38,572 nucleotides of DNA from Clostridia bacterium (lineage in GTDB: Bacteria; Bacillota; Clostridia; Oscillospirales; CAG-272). Position 1 is the first letter of the stretch. Each line of letters opens with the position of its first letter. The DNA is taken from assembly GCA_017456005.1 (NCBI GenBank), contig JAFTLJ010000041.1, positions 1 through 38,572 of the forward strand. Direction: 5' to 3'. Position numbers and translations under genes: made by a program. Shown one piece after another: positions 1-8,476 of this stretch. The notes below the pieces were generated by a model that ran no database searches, was not told the DNA's origin, and saw only the letters and a list, made by a program, of their open reading frames with translations.

Positions 1-747
1 CGCTAGCTTTGCGAATGTGCAAAAGCGCTCGGTATAGACACGGTTTCTACAGGTCATTATGCGCATATACTGCACGACGGGGAAACGGGCAGATATTATA
101 TTGCAAAGGGCAAGGACGCGCGTAAGGACCAGAGCTACGTGCTTTGGCGGCTTTCGCAGGAAGAACTTGCCATGCTTTATTTTCCGTTGGCAGACGACGT
201 TAAAACAGAGGTAAAGCAGCTCTCTAAGGAAATGGAGCTGCCATCGGCAGAGCTTAAGGAAAGCCAGGAGATATGCTTTATACCATCTAACGACCATGCG
301 GCGTATATAGAGGAGTATATGGGTAAAAAAATACCTTCGGGAAATTTCGTGGATAAAGAGGGCAGGGTACTAGGCAAGCACAAGGGCGTGGTACGCTACA
401 CTATAGGTCAGCGCAAGGGCTTGGGCATTTCGCTGGGTAAACATGCTTTTGTTACAAAAATAGACCCCGAAGCGGGCACGGTTACCCTTGGCGATGAATG
501 CGACCTGTTTCTGCGCGAATTTGATATAGACGATCTGGTATTTCAAAAGCGCGAATACGGTGCCGGAGAAAGCGAAAGAATGTACGTTAAAATTCGCTAT
601 GCCGCACAACCGGTGCTTTGCACTGTTAAATTCAACGAAAATGGCGCACACGTTATTCTTGACGAGCCTGCGAGGGCTGTTACCCCGGGTCAATCTGCTG
701 TTTTTTATGACGAACAGGGGGTTGTTTTGGGCGGTTTCATACTGTAA
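1..747 (+). CDS. mnmA: tRNA-specific 2-thiouridylase MnmA, 3' part
   Basis: MnmA adenylates U34 of certain tRNAs and replaces its 2-oxygen with sulfur delivered from a cysteine desulfurase. The visible part covers the end of the PP-loop ATPase domain (STGHYAHI, then GKDARKDQSYVLW), the central domain with the catalytic Cys in ESQEICFIP, and the C-terminal beta-barrel (YTIGQRKGLGI, RAVTPGQSAVFY). About 110-120 N-terminal residues lie outside the window. In the reading frame of the gene a TAG stands at 4-6, only two codons in, so either the upstream frame differs (an indel in the gene or a sequence error near an edge) or the gene is broken. Homology is continuous from position 7 onward. A cysteine desulfurase gene that could supply sulfur is at 20963-22147, but it is not adjacent. 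Confidence 0.93.
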
Positions 748-899
748 AGGTCAAGAAATGATGCTCAAATACCCTGTTTTTGGAAATTTTAATTTTTTAG
801 CGTGAAAAGTGTTAAAAAGATTAAAAAAACGGTTAAAAAAACGCCAAATAAAAAAATACAAAAAAATATTTGTTAAAATAACTAAAAGTTCAAAAACAC

Positions 900-943
900 C
901 CCCATTTTTTTGTGGAATAAACACAAAAAAATGGGGCTTTTTT
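900..943 (+). terminator. Rho-independent terminator
   Basis: Perfect 15-bp inverted repeat (900-914 with 922-936) around a 7-nt loop, followed by a T run. The stem has four G-C pairs at the base and a long A/T section. It lies 150 nt after mnmA and probably ends that transcript. Confidence 0.75.
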
Positions 944-1225
944 GATGTTTTTGACGTTAAAATCAGCCTAAAAAAATTTGCCGATGATTTTTAAAAAAAA
1001 TTCCAAGCCACTTGACATTTAAAAAAATGTACATTTGAACTCAAAAAACGTGCAAAATATGTATCAAAAAGAAACATTTTATGAGCATAACAACGAATTT
1101 AATTATGAACAAAGTTTTAATTGATTGTTAAGTACAAAAAAACAAAAAAGCAGCAAAAAACTTTAATAATATTTAAATAGGAAAGAAGAAGGCGCAAAAG
1201 GCAATTTTTTTACCCCTCAGGTCGC
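944..1225. other. A/T-rich spacer without a gene
   Basis: Very A-rich DNA between the mnmA terminator and the transport-operon promoter. A TTGACA at 1012-1017 has no acceptable -10 at 16-18 nt. I see no credible coding region or structured RNA here. Confidence 0.5.
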
Positions 1226-1255
1226 TTGACTTTGACGTTTTCTATGTGATATTAT
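1226..1255 (+). promoter_or_regulatory. Candidate sigma-A promoter of the sugar-import operon
   Basis: TTGACT at 1226-1231 and TATTAT at 1250-1255 are separated by 18 nt. An alternative pairing is TTGACG at 1232-1237 with TATATG at 1255-1260. Transcription would start near 1262, leaving a leader of about 70 nt before the first gene. The leader contains a potential hairpin at 1279-1312 just ahead of the GGAGG at 1320-1324. Confidence 0.55.
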
Positions 1256-1331
1256 ATATGCATATAAATTTGCTTTTTGCGCACGCTTCTTATTTTTAGG
1301 AAGACGGGGCGCAGGTTTCGGAGGAAAGCAT

Positions 1332-4300
1332 ATGAAATTATTTAAATTTAAGAAAGTCTTGGCGTTCGTACTCGCGTTTGCGATGGTTGCAGGTTATGCT
1401 GTAAGCGTTTCTGCGGCTTCCGTAAGCACCGGTTCCTCGTCAAGCTCATCAACTTTTGATGAAGCACTCGATCAGCTTAACGATGCATCGTGGAGCGAAT
1501 ATTACAGCTTGGTCAACGTTATTACAAGATATAACGGCGACGATATTGTGATAAAGGCTTCCGATTACACAGGAAAAGCTTACCCCGAAGGTTTCGGCGC
1601 GGCTGATACCGATTACGACTGGGCAATTATCTCGGCCGACGGTAAGGACGATGTTCTTCAGACACCTGATATGGGTACTACAACTTGGAAAGTAAATATT
1701 CCCAAAGATGGCCTTTACGCTATGGATATTTACTACTATCCTACAGAGGCTAAGTCTGCCAGCATTGAAAGAACTCTTCGTATAGACGGCGAGATTCTTT
1801 ACAGCGAACTTCGAAATCTCGTTATGACGAAGATTTGGAAAGACCAATATGCGACCGACGCAGACGGCAACATCATCTTCGAAAAAGATGAAGCTACAGG
1901 CGACGAAAGCAGACCTTCCAAGGTTCAGGCTCCCGCTTGGAGCAAATATACCGTAAGCGACTCTACAGGTTACTACGGCGGCGAGTTCCTCTTCTATCTT
2001 GAAGCAGGCGAGCATGAAATCTCTCTCGAAGCACAGAGAGAACCTGTTGCACTCGATTCCATTGTTATCCGCGCCCCCAAAGAAGTTCTTACATACGCGG
2101 ATTACAAAGCACAGTGGGAAGCTAAAGGCGCTACGCAGGCTCCTTCCGGTTCTCAGATATACATTCCTGCTGAAATTCCCAGCGCTACATCCGATAGCAC
2201 TCTTTACCCTGCAGCGGACAGAACTTCTTCCATAAATGAAAGCTTGTTCGGTGCACCCATGAGCGCGTCTTCTGCACTTATCAACTCTTTGGGCGGTACA
2301 AACTGGGCAACTTCCGGTCAGTGGGTTGAATGGACGTTTGATGTTGAACACGCAGGCTTCTATTCCATCAACTTCCGCTTCTCTCAGGGCACAGCAGAAG
2401 GTGTGTTCGTTTCCAGAAAGATGTATGTTGACGGCGAAGTTCCTTTTGAAGAAGCAAACTACCTCGAATTTATGTATAACGACGCTTGGCAGATAAAACC
2501 TGCTAACGACGGCAAGACAAACTTCGAAGTTTACCTTGAACCCGGCACACATACAATAAAACTCGAAGTAACCCTCGGTCACCTCGGCGACGTTATTCAG
2601 CGTGTACGTACAGCTCTTGCAGGTATCAACGAAGTTTACCTTAAGATCCTTCAGATCACAGGTACAGACCCCGATGCTTACACAGACTACAAGTTCTATT
2701 CCCGTATTCCTAAAGAAATCGAAAAAATGAGAGAACTCGCAAACGAACTCTATGCGATTTCCGAAGAATTCCAGAACCTTTCCGGTGTAACAAGCTCGAA
2801 TACAGCTACACTCGAAAACGTTGCTCGTATCCTCGAGAAGATGGCTAAAGACAGCGAAGGTCAGATAGCTAAAAACTTCTCTTCTCTTAAATCCAATATC
2901 GGTACACTCGGTACTTGGGTAAACAACATTCAGAAACAGGCACTCACACTCGACTATATCCTCGTTCAGCCCGCAGGCGATGCTCTTCCCAAAGCGGAAG
3001 CAAACTTCTGGCAGGATCTTTGGTTCGAGGTTCAGGCTTTCTGGTTCAGCTTTATTAAATCCGACGACTCCTTCACATCCGATGCTGAAGAGGGAGCTAC
3101 ACAAATTGAAGTTTGGACGGTTGTATCTCGTGAATATACACAGATCATCCGTGATATGATCAAAGACGATTTCTCTAAATATTATCCCAACATCGCAGTT
3201 AACCTTAAGCTCGTTGCAGGCGCAACACTTCTCCCCGCAACTCTTGCAGGTCAGGGACCTGACGTAATGATGGGTACCGGTGAAAACACGGTTATCAACT
3301 ACGCGGTTCGCGGCGCTCTTCTTCCTCTTAATGGTTATGAAGAATTCGATCTTGTTTCTTCCAGATTCCTTATCGAAGCAATGCGCCCTGTATCTGTTGC
3401 TGTTGACAGCGCAGACGGCGAAATGAGAACATACGGTATTCCTCACACAATGAGCTATAGCGCAATGTTCTACCGCACAGACATTTTTGCAGAAATCGGT
3501 GAACCCGTTCCGAAAACTTGGGACGATTTCAGAAGCTTGATTCCTAAACTTCAGGCTAAGAACTATACACTCGGTATGTCCAAATCCTTGGATATGTTCA
3601 TCTTGCAGCACGACGCAGATATCTATGCTGACGGCGGCGTTCACATCGCTTACGGCGGCGATACTCAGCTCGATGCATTCACAACGATGACAGAGTTCTT
3701 CACACTTTACACACTTCCTATTTCTTATGACGCTTCCAACCGTTTCAGAACAGGTGAAATGCCTCTTATCATTTCCGACCTCGTAAGCTTCTACAACCAG
3801 TTTACAGCGTTCGCAACAGAACTTAAAGGTCTTTGGGGCTTTGCCAACGTTCCCGGTGTTATGAGAGAAGACGGTACTATCAACCGTTCCAACGTTCTTG
3901 CTGTTACATCTCTTATCATTATGAAAGATGCTCTTGAACGCGGAACAGATGCAGCTTCCTTCAAATACATCGAATGGTGGACACGCGACTACATCCAGAG
4001 CCAGTACGGCAACGAACTTATCGCTCTTATGGGTGCGGCTGCTAAATACAATACGGCAAACGTTAAGGCTTACCTCGAAATGGACTGGTCCGCTCGCGAA
4101 AGCCGAATCATTATGAATGAAATATTCCCGAACCTCGTTGGTGTTCCGGATATGCCCGGTAGCTACATTATCGCACGTTATGTAAACTTTGCATTCCTTG
4201 CAGCATACAACAATGGCGCTTCTCCCAGCGATGAACTTCTCGGTTACGTTGAACTTATCGACAAAGAATTCGACAGAAAACGTGATGAACTTAACCGTGA

Positions 4301-4385
4301 CTTCTTTATTCCGACAGAAAGCTATTTCCAGGAATACTTCAAATACTCTTTGTACTCTGATAATTACGTAGAATATCAGAAATAA
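1332..4385 (+). CDS. Extracellular solute-binding protein with N-terminal carbohydrate-binding-like domains
   Basis: This should be the substrate-capturing subunit of an ABC sugar importer. Its 1017 residues are more than twice the usual 400-450 for the family. Residues 1-29 are a Sec signal peptide ending SVSAA with no lipobox cysteine. Residues about 60-250 and 300-440 are two beta-rich modules that resemble CBM6/CBM35-type jelly rolls (phrases such as FYLEAGEHEI and VYLEPGTHTIKLE). A helical linker spans about 450-585. From about 586 there is a family-1 solute-binding domain, recognised by IEVWTVVSREY, GPDVMMGTGEN, YGIPHTMSYSAMFYR and PKTWDDF. It opens the operon and has a strong SD at 1320-1324. 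Codon use is very biased, suggesting abundant product. How it stays at the surface is unclear; the linker or CBM-like domains may bind wall glycans. The CBM assignment is inference from pattern only. Confidence 0.9.
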   Translation: MKLFKFKKVLAFVLAFAMVAGYAVSVSAASVSTGSSSSSSTFDEALDQLNDASWSEYYSLVNVITRYNGDDIVIKASDYTGKAYPEGFGAADTDYDWAIISADGKDDVLQTPDMGTTTWKVNIPKDGLYAMDIYYYPTEAKSASIERTLRIDGEILYSELRNLVMTKIWKDQYATDADGNIIFEKDEATGDESRPSKVQAPAWSKYTVSDSTGYYGGEFLFYLEAGEHEISLEAQREPVALDSIVIRAPKEVLTYADYKAQWEAKGATQAPSGSQIYIPAEIPSATSDSTLYPAADRTSSINESLFGAPMSASSALINSLGGTNWATSGQWVEWTFDVEHAGFYSINFRFSQGTAEGVFVSRKMYVDGEVPFEEANYLEFMYNDAWQIKPANDGKTNFEVYLEPGTHTIKLEVTLGHLGDVIQRVRTALAGINEVYLKILQITGTDPDAYTDYKFYSRIPKEIEKMRELANELYAISEEFQNLSGVTSSNTATLENVARILEKMAKDSEGQIAKNFSSLKSNIGTLGTWVNNIQKQALTLDYILVQPAGDALPKAEANFWQDLWFEVQAFWFSFIKSDDSFTSDAEEGATQIEVWTVVSREYTQIIRDMIKDDFSKYYPNIAVNLKLVAGATLLPATLAGQGPDVMMGTGENTVINYAVRGALLPLNGYEEFDLVSSRFLIEAMRPVSVAVDSADGEMRTYGIPHTMSYSAMFYRTDIFAEIGEPVPKTWDDFRSLIPKLQAKNYTLGMSKSLDMFILQHDADIYADGGVHIAYGGDTQLDAFTTMTEFFTLYTLPISYDASNRFRTGEMPLIISDLVSFYNQFTAFATELKGLWGFANVPGVMREDGTINRSNVLAVTSLIIMKDALERGTDAASFKYIEWWTRDYIQSQYGNELIALMGAAAKYNTANVKAYLEMDWSARESRIIMNEIFPNLVGVPDMPGSYIIARYVNFAFLAAYNNGASPSDELLGYVELIDKEFDRKRDELNRDFFIPTESYFQEYFKYSLYSDNYVEYQK

Positions 4386-4449
4386 AGAAACAAAAATTTT
4401 AAATAATCAGAACTTGGTTTTAAAAAATATGTAAAGGAGAAAAGCTACT

Positions 4450-5421
4450 ATGTCTGAAAAAACAGTTTCGGCAAAGGCTCCTAAAACGCCTAAAGCAAAG
4501 CCTGTTGCCAGAAAAGATATGACAAAAGCACAGTGGATATGGAAAGAAATGAAACGTAACTACATAGCTTACATTATGTGTGCTCCGTTCTTCCTTATAT
4601 TCTTCACATTCACGATTTTGCCCGTTATTCTTTCGATTTTCTACAGTTTCACAATCTTTAACCTCATCGAACCGATGAAATGGATATTCCTTGATAACTA
4701 TATCAGACTCTTCCTTGATGACGATATATTCCTTACAGCTGTTCAGAACACACTTTTGTTCGCTGTAATCATCGGTCCTGTATCTTACTTGCTCTCTCTT
4801 TTCGTTGCTTGGTTTATCAACGAAATCCCCCCGAAGATCCGTTCTGTTGTAACACTTATATTCTATGCGCCCTCTATTTCCGGCGGTGCGAATATGATTT
4901 GGGGTGTATTCTTCAGCGGTGACTCCTACGGTTATGCAAACTCTATCCTTATGCGACTCGGTATTATCCAGTCTCCTATCCAGTTCTTCCAAAATGCAGA
5001 TTACGTTATGCCTCTTTGTATCGTAGTTGCTCTTTGGTCCAGCTTGGGTACATCGTTCCTTTCCTTCATCGGTGGTCTTCAGACCATCGATAAGGCGCAG
5101 TTTGAAGCTGCGGCTGTTGACGGTATCAAGAACCGTTGGCAGGAACTTTGGTACGTAACACTTCCGAATATGAAATCTCAGCTCTTATTCGGTGCTATTC
5201 TCGCGATTACAAGTGCATTCGGTTTTGGTGCGGTTGTTGACTCTCTTGCCGGCAACCCCTCCGTTGACTACTGCGCGTGGACTATTGTTCACCACCTCGG
5301 TGACTACGGCGGCGCACGTTTCGAAGTTGGTTATGCTTCTGCAATCGCAACGATTCTTTTTGCGATGATGGTCGGCTCGAACATGCTCGTTAAGAAAATT
5401 CTTGCAAAGGTGGGACAGTAA
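4450..5421 (+). CDS. Sugar ABC transporter permease, UgpA/LplB type (pair 1)
   Basis: A 323-residue inner-membrane permease with about six membrane segments. The first follows a basic 40-residue cytoplasmic N-terminus. The cytoplasmic EAA loop that docks on the ATPase is visible near residues 218-240 (EAAAVDGIKNRWQELW, then LPNMK). The SD GGAGA lies at 4436-4440, shortly before the ATG. It sits 64 nt downstream of the binding-protein gene and overlaps the SD of the next permease, as expected for a heterodimeric pair. No ATP-binding subunit is encoded in the operon, so an MsmX-like shared ATPase from elsewhere must energise it. Confidence 0.93.
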   Translation: MSEKTVSAKAPKTPKAKPVARKDMTKAQWIWKEMKRNYIAYIMCAPFFLIFFTFTILPVILSIFYSFTIFNLIEPMKWIFLDNYIRLFLDDDIFLTAVQNTLLFAVIIGPVSYLLSLFVAWFINEIPPKIRSVVTLIFYAPSISGGANMIWGVFFSGDSYGYANSILMRLGIIQSPIQFFQNADYVMPLCIVVALWSSLGTSFLSFIGGLQTIDKAQFEAAAVDGIKNRWQELWYVTLPNMKSQLLFGAILAITSAFGFGAVVDSLAGNPSVDYCAWTIVHHLGDYGGARFEVGYASAIATILFAMMVGSNMLVKKILAKVGQ

Positions 5422-5422
5422 T

Positions 5423-6298
5423 ATGGCTAAAAAATTACGTGTTAGAGGTCACAAGGTCGTTCTTAACCGTTCGGCGGGCGGCGACTTTGGTATCACATTC
5501 TTCCTTGTAATACTCGGTGTATTCATGTTCATCCCGATGTACTATGCTGTTATCCAGTCTCTTAAACCTCTCGATGAACTTTGGATGTATCCCCCTCAGT
5601 TCTACGTTGTAAAACCTACGTTCAAGAACTTCTCCTTGATGTTTAAAACACTTCAGACATCTTGGATTCCTTTCTCCAGATATATCTTCAACACAGTATT
5701 TATCTCTGTTGCAGGTACATTTGGTAACCTTGCTTGCGGTTCTCTCGCAGCATATGCTATTTCTAAGATCAACTTCCCCGGCAGAAAAGGTCTTTCCTCT
5801 CTTGTAAGACTTTCTCTTATGTTCCACCCCACAGTTTCTGCTATCGTTAACTTTATGACGATGAGCACACTCGGTTGGGTAGATACATACCTCGCAATCA
5901 TTATCCCTGCTTGGGGCGCTACACTCGGCATGTTCCTTATGCAGACATTTATGGAAGGTAACATCTCCGTTGCAGTTCTTGAAGCTGCTCGCCTTGATGG
6001 TTCTTCCGAGTTCAGAACATTCTGGACGATAGCGATGCCTATGGTTAAACCGGGTTGGATCACACTTATTATTTACTCTTTCAAAGACCTTTGGAACACA
6101 GGTGCTTCTACATACATTTACAGTGAAGAACTTAAAACATTCAACTACGCAGTTGGTCAGATCACTTCCGGTGGTGTTGAACGTGCCGGTGTTGGTACAG
6201 CTGCAGCGGTTGTAATGATGATCGTTCCTATCGCGGTATTCGTAATTGGCCAGAGCAACGTTATCGAAACGATGGCTTCTTCCGGTATGAAAGACTAA
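5423..6298 (+). CDS. Carbohydrate ABC transporter permease, UgpE/YtcP type (pair 1)
   Basis: 291 residues and about six membrane segments, the second half of permease pair 1. The EAA loop reads EAARLDGSSEFRTFWTIAMP. I chose the ATG at 5423, directly after the previous stop (5419-5421), because the AAGGTGGG at 5407-5414 fits as its SD. A TTG further upstream would extend the frame by seven residues but has no SD. Residues about 20-40 form TM1. The extracytoplasmic segment after it (FKTLQTSWIPFSRY) is typical of the family. Confidence 0.93.
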   Translation: MAKKLRVRGHKVVLNRSAGGDFGITFFLVILGVFMFIPMYYAVIQSLKPLDELWMYPPQFYVVKPTFKNFSLMFKTLQTSWIPFSRYIFNTVFISVAGTFGNLACGSLAAYAISKINFPGRKGLSSLVRLSLMFHPTVSAIVNFMTMSTLGWVDTYLAIIIPAWGATLGMFLMQTFMEGNISVAVLEAARLDGSSEFRTFWTIAMPMVKPGWITLIIYSFKDLWNTGASTYIYSEELKTFNYAVGQITSGGVERAGVGTAAAVVMMIVPIAVFVIGQSNVIETMASSGMKD

Positions 6299-6317
6299 TT
6301 AGGAGGGAAACGTTATT

Positions 6318-8462
6318 ATGAAAAAATCAGCAAAAATATTAGTAGCGGTTCTTTGCCTGATGATGCTTATGAGCAGCCTCTCGGTTTTCGCCGCTTCTGC
6401 TCCCTATCAGACATACACGTACTCTATGGGTGGGGATCCTATGGACTCCCCCCACGCATACGTTCCTGAAAGAACGATTTCCAACTTCGATATGGGTTTG
6501 GAAACGCCTCTCGCAGCTGCGAAAGACTTGTTTGTTGACGCAAACGAAAATGTTTACATTTCCGACACAAGCAACAACAGACTTATCGTTCTTGATGATA
6601 AATTTGCTACTCAGTATGAAATCACAACATTTATAAACGAACACGGTGTACCCGACGCTTTGTTGGGCCCGCAGGGCTTGTTTGTTGACAGCAAAAACAT
6701 CTATGTTTGTGACTCTGCAAACAACCGTATCGTTGTGTTCGACCTTTCCGGTAACTTCGAAAGAATTGTCGAAGCTCCCCAGGCAGACGTAATGGGCGAA
6801 GATACACTTTTCCACCCCGTTGCTCTTTCCGTAGATGCTTCCGGTAAAATGTACGTAGTTTCCGACCAGACTTACTCCGGTGTATTCGCACTTGAAGCAG
6901 ATGGTTCCTTCATTTGCTTTATCGGTGCTCAGAAAGCGGATGTTCCGCTTGCTACGAGAATTCGTAGACTTATTTTCCCTGATGTAAAAGCAGAAGACTT
7001 TATCACTTCCGCATACAACAACGTTACTATCGACGAACAGGGCTTCATTTACGTAACAACAAACGATATCGATGAAGAAACACTTGCTTCTGCTATTACA
7101 GCAGGCAATGCCGCTTATGCTCCCGTAAAACGTCTTAACAACCAGGGCGTTGACATTATGAGAAGAAACGGCTTCACGATTCCTTGCGGCGAAGTTGCTT
7201 TCAGCAAAACAGAAGGCGCAAGCTCCGATTCCGCTACAGGTCCTTCCAGCCTTATCGACGTTGCACTCGGTCCGAACGGTATGTGGTCTGTAATCGACAG
7301 CAAACGTTGCAGAATCTACACATACGACAGCGACGGTAACTTGCTCTTCGCGTTCGGCGATAAAGGTAGCCAGCTCGGTAACCTTAACCAGCCCACAGCT
7401 ATCTCTTACAAAGGCAGCTCTATCATCGTTCTCGACGCAACACTTAACTCCATCACAGTTTATAAGAGAGAACCCTACGGCGACATCATCGACAAGGCTC
7501 TCGAACACACAGCAACACGTCAGTATTCCGCAGCTCTCGGCGACTGGGAAGATATCAACAGAACAAACATCAACTTTGATGCTGCATACGTTGGTATCGG
7601 TACAAACCTTTACCGCAACGGCGAATTCGAAGCTTCTCTCGATTACTTCAAAGTTGCAGGCGATACACAGAGCTACTCCGACGCTTTCAAAGCTATCAGA
7701 AAAGCTTGGGTAGAGGATTGGGTTCTTGTTGTTATCATTGTAATCGTTGCACTTTGCGTAGGTCTTTCCAAATTCCTCGGCTATGTTGGCAAGAAGAATA
7801 AGGAAGGCGTTACAAAAGTAGGTAAGAGAACACTTTGGGAAGAATTCCTCTTTGGTTTCTACCTTATGATGCATCCGTTCGATGGTTACTGGGACCTTAA
7901 ACATGAAAAACGTGGTTCTGTAAGAGCAGCTATGCTTATAGACGGTATCGTAGTTGTTGCTACTATCTTCTATTCTCAGTGCTCTGCATACATTTTCAAC
8001 CCCGGCCAGGGTACAACAAATCCCTTCGCAAGCATCTTCAACGGTTTGCTTACAGTATTTGCTCCGCTCATGCTTTGGTGCGTTGCTAACTGGTGCCTTA
8101 CAACACTTTTTGATGGCGAAGGTAACTTCAAAGATATTTTCATATCTACATCTTACGCATTATTCCCGCTTGCACTTTTGCTTATTCCGATTACATTGTG
8201 CACACACATTGCAACACTCGATGAATCTTCTTTGATCTCTCTTGCAATGTCCATCGCATTTGTATGGCTCGGTATGCTCGTATTCTTTGGTATGGCAACA
8301 ACCCACGGCTATTCTATGGGCAAGAACATTCTTATCACAGTTGCTACTATTATCGGTATGATGTTCATTATGTTCATTATGATGCTCTTCACAAATCTTG
8401 TTCAGCAGATGATTGCATTCGTTACAGATATCATTTCGGAAATTTCGTTCCGTGCTAAATGA
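6318..8462 (+). CDS. NHL-repeat beta-propeller fused to Yip1-type membrane domain
   Basis: A 714-residue protein. Residues 1-27 are a signal peptide (ends SVFAAS). Residues about 60-400 hold NHL repeats predicted to form an extracytoplasmic beta-propeller (VDANENVYISDTSNNRLIV, then VDSKNIYVCDSANNRIVVF, and further degenerate copies). A short TPR-like helical stretch follows at about 405-460, then a membrane segment at about 467-487. After a basic cytoplasmic loop beginning MMHPFDGYWDLKHEKRGS, the C-terminus is a Yip1-family region with about five hydrophobic helices. SD AGGAGGG at 6301-6307. Its place between the two permease pairs suggests a scaffold or sensor that couples extracellular glycan binding to the transporter. 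That role is inference; no enzymatic motif is visible. Confidence 0.85.
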   Translation: MKKSAKILVAVLCLMMLMSSLSVFAASAPYQTYTYSMGGDPMDSPHAYVPERTISNFDMGLETPLAAAKDLFVDANENVYISDTSNNRLIVLDDKFATQYEITTFINEHGVPDALLGPQGLFVDSKNIYVCDSANNRIVVFDLSGNFERIVEAPQADVMGEDTLFHPVALSVDASGKMYVVSDQTYSGVFALEADGSFICFIGAQKADVPLATRIRRLIFPDVKAEDFITSAYNNVTIDEQGFIYVTTNDIDEETLASAITAGNAAYAPVKRLNNQGVDIMRRNGFTIPCGEVAFSKTEGASSDSATGPSSLIDVALGPNGMWSVIDSKRCRIYTYDSDGNLLFAFGDKGSQLGNLNQPTAISYKGSSIIVLDATLNSITVYKREPYGDIIDKALEHTATRQYSAALGDWEDINRTNINFDAAYVGIGTNLYRNGEFEASLDYFKVAGDTQSYSDAFKAIRKAWVEDWVLVVIIVIVALCVGLSKFLGYVGKKNKEGVTKVGKRTLWEEFLFGFYLMMHPFDGYWDLKHEKRGSVRAAMLIDGIVVVATIFYSQCSAYIFNPGQGTTNPFASIFNGLLTVFAPLMLWCVANWCLTTLFDGEGNFKDIFISTSYALFPLALLLIPITLCTHIATLDESSLISLAMSIAFVWLGMLVFFGMATTHGYSMGKNILITVATIIGMMFIMFIMMLFTNLVQQMIAFVTDIISEISFRAK

Positions 8463-8476
8463 TAGGGAGGATAAAT

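Noticed and set aside
809..994. 61-codon Lys-rich frame in the first spacer
   Set aside because: Runs across the terminator, no SD, composition follows the A-runs.
1012..1040. TTGACA as a second promoter of the transport operon
   Set aside because: No acceptable -10 hexamer at 16-18 nt; the TTGACT/TATTAT pair at 1226-1255 fits better.
1449..3644. 731-codon open frame opposite the solute-binding protein
   Set aside because: Cys/Phe/Val-rich translation without SD or domain signal; a mirror of the very biased codons on the coding strand.
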